Shown here: piece by piece, positions 25,601 to 33,539 of the stretch | Layout: the number at the start of each line of letters is the position of its first letter | Numbering within the stretch: position 1 is the first letter of the stretch | DNA from: Bacteroides faecium | Lineage (GTDB): Bacteria; Bacteroidota; Bacteroidia; Bacteroidales; Bacteroidaceae | Direction of reading: 5' to 3' | DNA: 64,000 bases | Assembly (NCBI RefSeq): GCF_012113595.1 | Contig: NZ_CP050831.1 | Location: forward strand, 5,146,001-5,210,000 | Position numbers and translations under genes: made by a program | The notes under the pieces: model-generated | Told to the model about the DNA's origin: nothing | Seen by the model: only the letters and a program-made list of their open reading frames with translations | Databases searched by the model: none

Positions 25601-26883
25601 ATCTCACCTATTCGCAGGCATGGGCAGAAATGGCGCTGCAATCCGGACGTTACTATATGTTGTCCGCCCCATTGAAAGCCACTTTCACGGGCGATATGTT
25701 TATCCCCGCTTCCATAAGCGGAACTCAGAACAACGACTTCTTCGTGATTCTGAACGAAACGACTTCCCCCGAAAATCGTTTCAGCCCCCGTATCTACCAA
25801 CGTCTATGGAGCCATGACGCCCCTGGACAGAAGATTAGCGGCGGAACACTTACCCCTGTCACCGTCACCCCGGACAAGACCAACTGGACACCGCCTTTCA
25901 ACGCGTTGAACCAAGCCTATACCGCAGGCATGGGCTTCTCCCTGCTCGCCGACAAAGAATCTGTATCGGGCAGCACGCTCACATTCCGTTTCCCGAAAGT
26001 GCATACGCATTATACCTATTATAATATGTCGGGACAAGGAACTTCGTACAGTGAAAACCTGACGCGGACGCTTCTCGGACGCTTTATCTACGAGAACAGT
26101 AGCGGGGCAGTCTCATTCCCCTATACCGTGAACGCTACGAACAAAGCCACCGGGACGAGCTTCCTTATCGGAAATCCGTTTATGACGCATATACGTATCG
26201 ACCGTTTCATGATGGACAATCCCAGTGTGACATCCGTTAAAGTGTATGACGGCAACAGCAACAATTCCGTCATCAAAGCAGACGGACAGTTACTGACGAA
26301 CGGCAGCAACTTCCAGTACATAGCACCGATGCAGTCATTCTTTGTCACTGTCAGTGTGCCAGCCACCGGACTTTCCGTGAAGTTCACCGAAGCTGCCCTG
26401 ACGCAAGCTCCCGGTTCTGGCGGATTGATGCGTAGTACCCGTGCCCTGTCTTTATCCGGCACTTCCTCCGCTTCACGCCCCACCCTGCTACTCTCGGCAA
26501 CAGCCGGAAGCACCACCTCCGGTTGTCTGATGCGCCTGTCCTCTTCCGCCCGTGACGATTTTCGTGCAGGTGAAGACTCCGAACTCTTGATGGATAACGA
26601 AGTAGCTCCCGTCATTGCCGTATTCAGCGTTGCCGACGAGAAAGCGCTTGATATTCAGCAACTCAATAATAATGCCGTTCAGATTCCTCTGGGATTCAGT
26701 TTGCGCAATCCTGCACGGGTTACGTTGAAACTTTCCCACGGTAATGGAGATACTTGGAAGAACTGGTCGCTCGTGGATACGCAAACGGGAAAACGAACTT
26801 CATTATCTACCTCAGAAACGACACTGGATTTAGGAATACTATCCACGCACGTAGGAAGGTTTTATCTAATGAAGAATCAATAA
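22615..26883 (+). CDS. Large modular fimbria-associated lipoprotein (putative tip adhesin)
   Basis: 1422 residues; signal and lipobox 'FFLCLFACQDEE' (Cys19). Four repeated modules of about 130-150 residues are visible by eye at about 84-230, 262-385, 506-655 and 686-835. Each begins with an 'LIDxxxxN'-type segment, has a 'VGF' strand and often ends in 'PFDEI...YYAFV'-like strands, a plausible carbohydrate-binding beta-sandwich. An Ig-like segment (about 400-478) and a Ca2+-binding type 'DSNGDGIPDC' (about 835-845) lie between. The C-terminal third differs. Its place between two pilin genes suggests a tip or accessory adhesin. Function is inferred. Confidence 0.75.
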   Translation: MKTKHIFLSCAFFLCLFACQDEEIIPAPADIPPSRAIAATSGSTSVLTSADGGKTWTASRRVPLVGEGRIVDDMSNALIEVLNANQGIANMLDTDLTNSASFSGVATANLIGNQIASVRDVNRTYAGGQAAGFVYLLDNSSLLTLDVLKGFYLKTYLKGVEQEMKGSDSQVVETLQLNLIGAANNGGQQALSITTSLTKPFDEIKIGMYGISATVLNALKLYYAFVGDNPIQPAVTGNAYYTNGVAVHANSGLDFSWTTVPSSGELIDANLTNGPTFSLIGSLLQPRATINFKQVIPIGAEVGFNLSNLGLANISLLGTTILTTYDANDVQQEQVSVSNLLGISAIVGGGTQVSMILKKPCTQLKIQFSGVNVNLGTTTINYAFVRDASVVDPSSFFSLSNATITGNSYQLLTPATGSVTYVINSSPSGATPAISNNKITGMTVNGAYQVTGTYTAANGTVYTQTATITRNAVSNGSASCNTLITATSNGATVYAPSGGGCLLCVGEGTNFTGKSNLIDSNPDNYITYYNVASIAANTSIVGIRTAAATPINASKAQIRTGFVIQTSAKLLSVNALKFLIIRLYRNGVKVFESTADDNNTISAGLIGDSGNKVRVGVTTNQEFDAIELWTGGILNLNLNAFRIYYAYWENVSDNCYSSSVANACLQLMTPSTYGASINYIATGSPGVANVGTSINNLGNLIDADENSYSTITATNVLGAVTVAVKFNRIQQKQPVGFIVVDPAGIAGADLINWTTLSVYNAGVLVGQTGTGGVLGLDVIGTGGKQYMETTPSSAPFDEVRITFAGVVDALKTIQLAGVYTRQDSNGDGIPDCAEVTPGGDETIDFLGVTSHLCQGSPIALQVQGGTNGNSYLLRFYNVAKNNEVTDKTVILTNQTFTIANMPAGDYYISIYDAGGTKLYYNGIHSTVHPLRTTWKTNAGTSNWNTWANWSDGSPWQCTDVIIPSGAALYPVLVQGDANYCNNLHFAPNSEIVNTHYLTYSQAWAEMALQSGRYYMLSAPLKATFTGDMFIPASISGTQNNDFFVILNETTSPENRFSPRIYQRLWSHDAPGQKISGGTLTPVTVTPDKTNWTPPFNALNQAYTAGMGFSLLADKESVSGSTLTFRFPKVHTHYTYYNMSGQGTSYSENLTRTLLGRFIYENSSGAVSFPYTVNATNKATGTSFLIGNPFMTHIRIDRFMMDNPSVTSVKVYDGNSNNSVIKADGQLLTNGSNFQYIAPMQSFFVTVSVPATGLSVKFTEAALTQAPGSGGLMRSTRALSLSGTSSASRPTLLLSATAGSTTSGCLMRLSSSARDDFRAGEDSELLMDNEVAPVIAVFSVADEKALDIQQLNNNAVQIPLGFSLRNPARVTLKLSHGNGDTWKNWSLVDTQTGKRTSLSTSETTLDLGILSTHVGRFYLMKNQ

Positions 26884-26913
26884 TCAAGAATCATATCAGA
26901 AAAATATAGCATT

Positions 26914-28089
26914 ATGAAACGGAATCATATAGGAAGAAAGTTAGCGTTTTGGCTGTTGGCAGTGCTGATGGCCGCCTGCCAACAAGGAGAAGAGATAGAA
27001 GAACTGACAGAACCTGTACCTCAGGAAAAAGCGGGAGAAGTAATTCTTGATTTTACCGTAGCAGGCGAACTGTCGCTGAGTGCCGACCCGGCGAGTACCC
27101 GTACCGAGCTGCCCGGTTCAGGGAATACTCAACATGTGACGTCCGTTCAGCTCTATATTTTCAACGGTACGGGTGATGCTGCTGTGTGCATAGCGTCCGA
27201 AGATGTGGGTTGGTCTGCCTATTTCGGCAATGTTCCGCCTACGGTGACGGCTACTATGAAGTATCATGTGAAGTACGAAGGACTTGTAAAGGATAATCCT
27301 TACACTTTCCTCGCTGTCGGCATGGATGCGTCTTCCCGCACTACCTATGGATTTCCCGCTGCCATACAAGTGAATACTACTACGCTAGGCAATGCCATCG
27401 CCACCCTGTCCGGCACGGAAGCAACCACCTGGAACAATATACGCACTTCCGAACTTTTTGCCGGAGCCACCGTGCTGACGCCCACCTATGCCGGTGCGCA
27501 AGGCAATGTAGACCTTTGGCGACGGGTAGCGGGCGTGATGGGCTGGTTTACGAATGTCCCCACACTGGTTGGGGCTACTACGGTATCCGCCATACGCATC
27601 ACACTCTATACGCAGCAGAACAAAAGCGTCCCATTATTGCAACGCAGCCAGACTCCTGTATTCAAGGATTACATAGCCAGTCCCCTCTCCGCTTCCACCG
27701 GTGGCCGCGTATTGGTACAGATTCCCGTACCCGCAGGCACTTTGCCTCTCGCCACGTTATCCAAAGGGTCTTATGTGCTGCCTGTTCCAGCTCCTGCCGT
27801 CGTGAATGCAAATGATTTTTCGCTGAAAGTGGAACTTGTGGATGCCGCCGGAAATACGTTACGCTCGGCACGTGTCACTCTCTCTGACAGTGATGACTCT
27901 AATTCTTCTACCGGAAACGGTACAGGTATTATCGACCCGCAAGGTGTTTATCGCTTCCCCATCATTGCCAATCATTTCTATGGAATAGGCACACCGCTTG
28001 TTCCTATTAATTTGGGAGCCATAGGAACAAGAACCGGGATACGGGCAAAGGTGATGACGGAATGGGAAAATTTATTGGTGTGGGAGTAA
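26914..28089 (+). CDS. Second Mfa1/FimA-type fimbrial subunit
   Basis: 391 residues. Lipoprotein signal 'WLLAVLMAACQQGEE' (Cys22). It shares the FimA/Mfa1 junction with the gene at 21304: 'TSELFAGATVLTP...DLWRRVAGVMGWFTNVP'. It also has 'VTSVQLYIFNGTG' near the N-terminus and 'PASTRTELPG' with a possible Arg processing site. The C-terminus 'VMTEWENLLVWE' is shorter than the DAWxxIYNL ending of the other two. Likely a minor or alternative pilin. Last gene of the cluster, followed by a hairpin. Confidence 0.8.
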   Translation: MKRNHIGRKLAFWLLAVLMAACQQGEEIEELTEPVPQEKAGEVILDFTVAGELSLSADPASTRTELPGSGNTQHVTSVQLYIFNGTGDAAVCIASEDVGWSAYFGNVPPTVTATMKYHVKYEGLVKDNPYTFLAVGMDASSRTTYGFPAAIQVNTTTLGNAIATLSGTEATTWNNIRTSELFAGATVLTPTYAGAQGNVDLWRRVAGVMGWFTNVPTLVGATTVSAIRITLYTQQNKSVPLLQRSQTPVFKDYIASPLSASTGGRVLVQIPVPAGTLPLATLSKGSYVLPVPAPAVVNANDFSLKVELVDAAGNTLRSARVTLSDSDDSNSSTGNGTGIIDPQGVYRFPIIANHFYGIGTPLVPINLGAIGTRTGIRAKVMTEWENLLVWE

Positions 28090-28416
28090 TCCAACGAAAA
28101 GCCCGGAGCTTCACAGACCCGGGCTTTTGTATTCTCGAAACACCTCCTTATCCAAGGGAAATGAGGACTGGCGCTTTTTGCGCAACAAAGGAAGATATTT
28201 CAAAAAATTAGGGATTGAAAAGGAATACCCTATAAATATAAGTCGATATCCCTTTTCATGATTTTAAAAGCCCGGACTTTCACAAGCCCGAACTTTCTGA
28301 GATGAGTTTCAGGTCTTCCCATATTCCCAAGAAAGCCTGAAACAGGGTTTATTCGTTTTCACGTTGAAAAAAATATTATTAAATTATTCATGTTTGCCAA
28401 TTATCCACCGACCCGG
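28090..28416. other. Convergent intergenic region
   Basis: 327 nt between the pilin stop and the convergent OmpA gene's stop. It holds the hairpin at 28097-28128 and its degenerate second copy near 28265-28295; no coding frame is seen. Confidence 0.6.
28097..28128. terminator. Terminator of the fimbrial cluster
   Basis: AAAAGCCCGG ... CCCGGGCTTTT hairpin 8 nt after the last pilin stop, followed by T residues. A partial, diverged copy of the same hairpin occurs at about 28265-28295 (AAAAGCCCGG ... AAGCCCG). Confidence 0.75.
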
Positions 28417-29694
28417 TCATTTTTTATTTAAGATTGCCTTAATTTCTGTACGTCGGGCTTTCTCCGAGAATTGCAGTTCCTTTTCTATTTTCATATCTTT
28501 TCCCATGCCATACGTATGAATTCGGGAACCGTCAATACCAACCTTTACTAAAAACTTCTTCAGAGCTTCCGCCCTCTTCTTCGTGATTTTGGCATTAATC
28601 GCTTCCCCACCCGTATGGTCGGCAAATCCCAGAATATCAATCTCGGATGCAGGACTACCCATCATGGCTTGGGCTATAGTAAACAGTTGGATGGCATATT
28701 TATCCGTATCCAAATTAGATTTGCCACGTTCGAAATAGATGGCAGGCAGATTGGGCAAGCCCTTACAAACGACCACTTCGGGAGATTTCTCGATGATTTT
28801 CTTTTCTATGTAAATAGTATCATGGATAATCTTAGTCACCGTACGTGTCGCGCGCTTCCATTCCGGCAAATATCCCGGAGCATACATTATATTATCTTTC
28901 TTCTTATTCGTACCATTACCAATTTTCCAGACAACACCTGCCTGAACGGTGACCATACTGCTATGTTTGCAATCGCATATGGTTTTCACTCCGTCGAGGG
29001 TATTGTTATTTACCCACATCATGCCGCCTTTTAGCTGTAAATCAATATTCCGGTTCACCCGATAGCGTACAGCCAAATCTCCACCCAAACCGATATTCAG
29101 TTTATTACTGATTTCAGAAGCGAATTGTTTATCGTCCGATTTCGACTTCACGGTAGGTGAGAATTTCTGCAAATAGATGCCCGGAGATAAAATTACTCCC
29201 CAACGACGGTTACCGTCACTTCTGCGGAGCAGGTTAAACAGGTTTGTCTCGAAATTCAAACCGACGTTCCACATCTTGATGGAACTGTAAAGTTCACGAT
29301 AGTATTTAGCGCCCTCAGGAAGATTGACATTGTAATAAGTTTCCGCATCAGGCAGTAGGATAAAGTCATCCTCATAGTTTTTAGAACCTGCTTTGTTCAC
29401 TCCGTAATCTACGGACATACGCACTCCGAAGAGAGGATTAATCTGATATCCGGCTTGTATGCCGGCCATTCCGCCCCAATAGTTATTCCCCAATGACATG
29501 GAGCGGAAATTGCCGGCAAAGAAAGGGATACCGCCATTCAGCCCGATACTCCAATGCGAATACTCATCATACATTGCTTTTTTAGCAGGATAATTCGCAT
29601 AAGGGTCTGAAATATGTATATCTTGGGCTGAAACAGTCATATCCGGCAAATACACCCACCATATTATTACCGCTACATAACGTAATATTTTCAT
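28417..29694 (-). CDS. OmpA-family outer-membrane protein, last gene of the phase-variable operon
   Basis: 425 residues from the ATG at 29694 (the frame extends three codons to a TTG). It has a signal peptide ('VAVIIWWVYLPDMTVSAQD'), an N-terminal beta-barrel (about 35-270), then a C-terminal OmpA peptidoglycan-binding domain: 'PAIYFERGKSNLDTDKY...IDILGFADHTGGEAINAKITKKRAEALKKFL'. The domain's Asp and Arg that bind diaminopimelate are in 'LGFADHTG' and 'KKRAEAL'. It lies 35 nt downstream of the coiled-coil lipoprotein. Transcription is predicted to depend on the invertible promoter. Confidence 0.9.
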   Translation of the reverse strand: MKILRYVAVIIWWVYLPDMTVSAQDIHISDPYANYPAKKAMYDEYSHWSIGLNGGIPFFAGNFRSMSLGNNYWGGMAGIQAGYQINPLFGVRMSVDYGVNKAGSKNYEDDFILLPDAETYYNVNLPEGAKYYRELYSSIKMWNVGLNFETNLFNLLRRSDGNRRWGVILSPGIYLQKFSPTVKSKSDDKQFASEISNKLNIGLGGDLAVRYRVNRNIDLQLKGGMMWVNNNTLDGVKTICDCKHSSMVTVQAGVVWKIGNGTNKKKDNIMYAPGYLPEWKRATRTVTKIIHDTIYIEKKIIEKSPEVVVCKGLPNLPAIYFERGKSNLDTDKYAIQLFTIAQAMMGSPASEIDILGFADHTGGEAINAKITKKRAEALKKFLVKVGIDGSRIHTYGMGKDMKIEKELQFSEKARRTEIKAILNKK

Positions 29695-29729
29695 TTGTAT
29701 CAATTTTATTGTTTACAATAAATTCGCAA

Positions 29730-31754
29730 TCAGTCTTTGTTTTTAAGAACTACACAGATATAGCAATGCTTACCATATTTAACTGAGCCTTTCTTAGCTT
29801 GTAAGCCAACAAATATCTTAACGCCATCCAAAGACTTCACGTACGCGGACGCATCTTTTATTTGCGCTATAACCCCATTACGGGATACGGTAAAACAATT
29901 CGCCAAGCCAAGACTTGCTTGACTACTATATGCAGCAGAAGCTAAGCTAAATTCGACCTCAAAATCCTCTTCTTCATTAGCCCGCACTTGTTTTTCTCCT
30001 CGATTAGCTGTAATCTTAGAGTCAAAAATAGGATACGATTTACCCATGAAATTACCGTTATCCAAAAAGGTTCTTAGATAACAATTTGATTCTAAAATGG
30101 ATGGGGATATACTTTCTGTTACATTTTTCAGTTCTTCTTTCATTTCTCCATTTTCATAGAACTTATAAAGTACATCCTCATCAATAGATCCCGGCGCAAC
30201 ATAATATACACCCATATACTCAGACAGTCTATCATTCTTTGAAGTACCACTACTTACGTCGTCCAAAGCAAGAGCTACTTGGAAATTCATAGGAGTTGAA
30301 TAGATAGATGCATTCCCGATTTCCATTGTCGTTGATGCTGTTATTGTAAAAGTAGAACTTCCTTTATTAGAAGACACAGATTCTATGCTAAAAGCTGGAA
30401 GTTCAGACACTTCACGAGTCGGAGTTGGCTCAACCGACTTTACAGAGATTGAGAACGCACCCTTTGCAATCTTCGCCGCTATACTGAAAGGTCTAATATC
30501 AACCTCCATAGTCAAATTGTACGTCTTGTTACTCTCATTACTAGTCTCTAATTTTACATAATTCCCTGTATATTGAGGAATAATCACCATGCTTTGAATA
30601 CGATCAAACAGATTCTTTATATCTTCTTGTATTGATTTTATTTCCTTCTCTATCGCTGAAATCCTTTGTTTGTGCTCCGTAACGATTTCATTCAACGCTT
30701 CAACTTGTTTCTTAACATCTACCACAAGATTACTTGTGGTTAATATGTCAGCCTTGTTTTTTTCGACAGCACTAGACAGCTTATTCAGTTCTTTCTTTAC
30801 CTCTTCAATTTCTTTTGCAATTTCTTCCGGTTCTACTGTCTTAATCAGTTCTTCAAGAGCTGTTATTTTTTCAATATAGTCACTTTGTAAGGCAGAAAAT
30901 TCATCAGTCAGTTTTTCAAACTTTTCATCCCACTTGGTATATTGTTCTTTTATTCCATTAATAGCATCCCACAAATTCTTAAACTCAGTAGCATGTTCCG
31001 CCATCACCTCAGTTATCCGGTTATTAATATCTATAATATCCCGTGCAGCATCACTTATCGCCTCTTCATGACGTTTCACATCAGTGGCAATATCGCCCAC
31101 TTGCTTTGTAAGAGTTGTGATACTATTCCCCAACTCTTCCTGCAATTTGGTCAAATCGCCTACCGCTTTTTCCAGTTTCCCAATCTGTTCTTGAGAAGGT
31201 GCCTTTGCAATTTTGTCCCTCAAGTCATCAATTTCATCTTGAATGGTTTCCCGTATCTCTTCCAGCGCTTTCACCTGTCCTTCCAATGCATTCACACGCC
31301 CGTCCAAAGCATCAAGGCGAACATCAATACCTTGAATTTCAATAGAAATAGCCAACAATTTCTCATTAAACTGTTGTTCCAAAGATTCAATCGTTTCTTT
31401 AATACCGATTAATTCTTCGTTGTTATCCGCGATTTTCTTTTCCAGTCCGGCAATTTTTCCTTCCAGTTCCGTTTTTACATCATCCAGTTTCTTCAGAACC
31501 GCCTGAATATCTTTTTTATGCTCCTCCGTAGTCTCAGCATCTTCCAATGCTTTTTGCAATGCCGCAATCTGCTCGTCAATAAGAATTACTTTTGAATTTA
31601 GATTATCCAAACTGATTTCTCCACTCTTTATCTGATTACGGATGATTTCCAGTTGCCCGTCGTAGTCTTTCTGGCAACCACCCATCAACACGCTTGTTGT
31701 TCCTAATAAGAACAACACTATAACAAAAATAAAATTATGCTTCTTAATATCCAT
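29730..31754 (-). CDS. Coiled-coil surface lipoprotein
   Basis: 674 residues. Lipobox 'TSVLMGGCQKDYD' (Cys27), then about 350 residues of heptad-rich sequence (about 35-390, e.g. 'LDALDGRVNALEGQVKALEE'), a long coiled-coil rod. The C-terminal ~280 residues are beta-rich and globular. The start resembles DUF4988/PL29-N type Bacteroides surface proteins; that is a weak match by eye. A lipid anchor, extended rod and head suggest an exposed adhesin or receptor. 49 nt after the small HTH gene, 35 nt before ompA. Confidence 0.8.
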   Translation of the reverse strand: MDIKKHNFIFVIVLFLLGTTSVLMGGCQKDYDGQLEIIRNQIKSGEISLDNLNSKVILIDEQIAALQKALEDAETTEEHKKDIQAVLKKLDDVKTELEGKIAGLEKKIADNNEELIGIKETIESLEQQFNEKLLAISIEIQGIDVRLDALDGRVNALEGQVKALEEIRETIQDEIDDLRDKIAKAPSQEQIGKLEKAVGDLTKLQEELGNSITTLTKQVGDIATDVKRHEEAISDAARDIIDINNRITEVMAEHATEFKNLWDAINGIKEQYTKWDEKFEKLTDEFSALQSDYIEKITALEELIKTVEPEEIAKEIEEVKKELNKLSSAVEKNKADILTTSNLVVDVKKQVEALNEIVTEHKQRISAIEKEIKSIQEDIKNLFDRIQSMVIIPQYTGNYVKLETSNESNKTYNLTMEVDIRPFSIAAKIAKGAFSISVKSVEPTPTREVSELPAFSIESVSSNKGSSTFTITASTTMEIGNASIYSTPMNFQVALALDDVSSGTSKNDRLSEYMGVYYVAPGSIDEDVLYKFYENGEMKEELKNVTESISPSILESNCYLRTFLDNGNFMGKSYPIFDSKITANRGEKQVRANEEEDFEVEFSLASAAYSSQASLGLANCFTVSRNGVIAQIKDASAYVKSLDGVKIFVGLQAKKGSVKYGKHCYICVVLKNKD

Positions 31755-31803
31755 TATACAGCTCTCCTTCCCTTATTTCTAACCTTAATTATATCTAATT
31801 TGT

Positions 31804-31998
31804 CTAATAGGGTCTTATCCCACTAATGATGCCACGTTCAAACAACTCTTCCAGTATATCCGAATCTACATTAGTTACAGCCCGCCTTCCATGTGCAAGT
31901 TTATAAATCTTCCAAGGAGAAACTTTAAACTTGATAGCCAACTCATTATAAACACCACGATGCCTTGATTTCCAAAATTTCCGAATTTGTTGTATCAT
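31804..31998 (-). CDS. Small HTH-like protein, first gene of the phase-variable operon
   Basis: 64 residues, basic N-terminus. 'VYNELAIKFKVSPWKIYKLAHGRRAV' looks like a Cro/C1-type helix-turn-helix: helix, turn, recognition helix, then an acidic helix ('SDILEELFERG'). No family name is certain. It begins 34 nt from the left inverted repeat, so it is the first gene reached by the invertible promoter in the ON state. It could regulate the operon or the recombinase; this is inference. Confidence 0.65.
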   Translation of the reverse strand: MIQQIRKFWKSRHRGVYNELAIKFKVSPWKIYKLAHGRRAVTNVDSDILEELFERGIISGIRPY

Positions 31999-32031
31999 AT
32001 CACTTCACAATTAATTATACCATCCCTTTTC

Positions 32032-32052
32032 CTGTTACTTTGTAGGTAACAG
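32032..32052 (+). repeat. Left inverted repeat of the invertible segment
   Basis: 21-bp arm, itself a dyad: CTGTTAC, 7 nt, GTAACAG. Its exact reverse complement is at 32314-32334. The dyad with a 7-nt centre matches the two recombinase-binding arms plus crossover region expected for a tyrosine recombinase site. Confidence 0.9.
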
Positions 32053-32265
32053 AAAAACCTTTGTTCCTGCTTTTTTAGAGTAATCAGTACGGAAAACAGT
32101 CTAATTAATGATGAAATATTCTTACCCCTGCTTCCGAAGGGTAGTAGAGGGAAGGAAACTTTTTGCAAAATTCAGAGAGTAGAAGAGCTCTAAAGCAAAA
32201 ATTCTATATGTTTATCGTGTCAATTCCCTTTTAGATACATTTAGAAGAAAAAAAGTCGTATTTTA

Positions 32266-32297
32266 TTTGTTTAAATTAAGAAATATGCCCATATTTG
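32266..32297 (+). promoter_or_regulatory. Promoter inside the invertible segment, now pointing right (OFF)
   Basis: TTTG at 32266-32269, 20-nt spacer, CATATTTG at 32290-32297, one mismatch to TAnnTTTG. In the sequenced orientation, transcription from about 32304 would leave through the right repeat and run antisense into the recombinase gene. Reflected about the segment's centre (x becomes 64366 - x), the start would fall near 32062, about 65 nt upstream of the ATG at 31998 and aimed at the operon. Confidence 0.75.
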
Positions 32298-32313
32298 CAG
32301 CGGAATAAAATTC

Positions 32314-32334
32314 CTGTTACCTACAAAGTAACAG
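32314..32334 (-). repeat. Right inverted repeat of the invertible segment
   Basis: Exact 21-bp reverse complement of 32032-32052. Flanking bases outside the arms do not match, so the repeat is precisely 21 bp. Confidence 0.9.
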
Positions 32335-32342
32335 TCTATCTA

Positions 32343-33293
32343 TTAGGCTATTGCGCCACCGACCGACCGCTTCACAAAATCAATAATCTGCCCGTTTGCA
32401 TCGTCAATTTTCTTACTTCGAAACGGCTTCAGATATGTCTCCGTCACCATTATAGACGAATGTCCCATTGCTTCGGAGATAATGCCCGGATGAATTTCAC
32501 AGTAATAAGCAGTCGTAGCCCAGGTATGGCGCGCAGTATAGGAACTCAGATGGTCTTTAAGCCCTAAGAATTTCCCAAGCAAAGCTAACTGATAGTTGAA
32601 GCTGCGCAATGCCAACTGATATTCGCGGTAGGCTTGTTCCGTCCCCTCTCCGCTTTTCAAAACAGGAAACAAATAAGGAGACGCAACATCACGATTCATA
32701 TGCTTCTTCAATAAAATCATTGCTTCCGGTGTCAGCGTCACCGATAACGGACGCCCTGTTTTGCGTCGGCGGTAAGTGATGACATTATCCCTCAAGTCAC
32801 TCTTGCGCAAATAAGCGAAATCGACAAACGGTAATCCGCGAAGCAAGAACATCAGAATAAACCACTCTTGTGCATCTCTCATCGCAGAAGTAACAGAAGC
32901 AGTAGCCTGTCGCGGCAGACGGACAAACACTTTCTTCATGTCTTCCATATCCAACGCACGCTGACGATCCGCCCGTGTACCTGTATAAACCGAATGAAAT
33001 AAATGCGGCACATATACTGCTATCCGTCTATCTATCGCACGATTATAAACCGCTCGTAAAGTACGAACATAAGTAGACACCGTATTCCAACTGCATCCAC
33101 GCTCCCGAAGACTACTCTCAAAACGTTTCAACCATTCAGGCGTCAACTGATGAAACGATAACTTCTCGGAACCATGAAAAGCGAGTATTGCATTCAAGCT
33201 GCTCCTATATACATGGGCAGTCCCTAAATTCCCACTTTTCTGTAATTCCCCTGCAATCTCTCTCATAAATGAGACTAAGCTTTCTTTCTTCAT
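32343..33293 (-). CDS. Tyrosine-type site-specific recombinase (probable invertase of the adjacent promoter)
   Basis: 316 residues, typical of Bacteroides Tsr-type recombinases. N-terminal SAM-like DNA-binding domain (about 1-95), then the catalytic domain: Arg in 'FLLRGLPFVDFAYLR', Arg-His in 'SSYTARHTWAT', His in 'SEAMGHSSIMV' and nucleophile Tyr287 in 'ETYLKPF'. Position -3 of the second Arg is Tyr rather than the usual His. The stop is 8 nt from an inverted repeat, so it most likely inverts that segment. No tRNA, phage or conjugation genes are nearby, which argues against an integrative element. Confidence 0.88.
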   Translation of the reverse strand: MKKESLVSFMREIAGELQKSGNLGTAHVYRSSLNAILAFHGSEKLSFHQLTPEWLKRFESSLRERGCSWNTVSTYVRTLRAVYNRAIDRRIAVYVPHLFHSVYTGTRADRQRALDMEDMKKVFVRLPRQATASVTSAMRDAQEWFILMFLLRGLPFVDFAYLRKSDLRDNVITYRRRKTGRPLSVTLTPEAMILLKKHMNRDVASPYLFPVLKSGEGTEQAYREYQLALRSFNYQLALLGKFLGLKDHLSSYTARHTWATTAYYCEIHPGIISEAMGHSSIMVTETYLKPFRSKKIDDANGQIIDFVKRSVGGAIA

Positions 33294-33437
33294 TTACTTT
33301 TCTACAATAATTATTATTTACTAAATTCTTCATTTCCCACTTTATAAATGAAACAATAATTTTCTGAATATGGAAAGCCAAGCCGGATATTTTTAAATCT
33401 ATAATTTATTATTTGGAGATTATTATGATTCCAACAT

Positions 33438-33475
33438 AAAGGCGGCTCATGTTCAAGTAACATGAGCCGCCTTTT
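33438..33475. terminator. Bidirectional-type terminator downstream of purT
   Basis: Perfect 16-bp arms AAAGGCGGCTCATGTT / AACATGAGCCGCCTTT with a 5-nt loop, A-run on one side and T-run on the other. It lies between the purT stop and the recombinase start, separating the two. Confidence 0.85.
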
Positions 33476-33539
33476 GATATGATTTCCTTAAATGAATGAG
33501 TATCCCCCCGAGAACATTGATACGGGAAATTCCGATTTC

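Larger units (their letters stand above)
32032..32334. mobile_element. Invertible promoter segment (phase switch)
   Basis: 303 bp including both 21-bp inverted repeats; 261 bp between them contain no coding frame. The segment lies between the start of the HTH/lipoprotein/OmpA operon and the stop of a tyrosine recombinase gene (8 nt from the right repeat). It carries one good promoter near its right end, pointing right. Bacteroides switches surface genes by such inversions (Mpi and Tsr recombinases are known). The intergenic stretch 31999-32342 consists of this element and short flanks. Confidence 0.85.

Noticed and set aside
28097..28295. Pair of GCCCGG hairpins as a CRISPR or REP array
   Set aside because: Only two copies, the second degenerate, with no regular spacing; a terminator and its diverged duplicate explain them.
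32343..33293. Integrase of a prophage or integrative element
   Set aside because: No tRNA gene, att-like direct repeats, phage or conjugation genes are present; the adjacent inverted repeats point to an invertase role.
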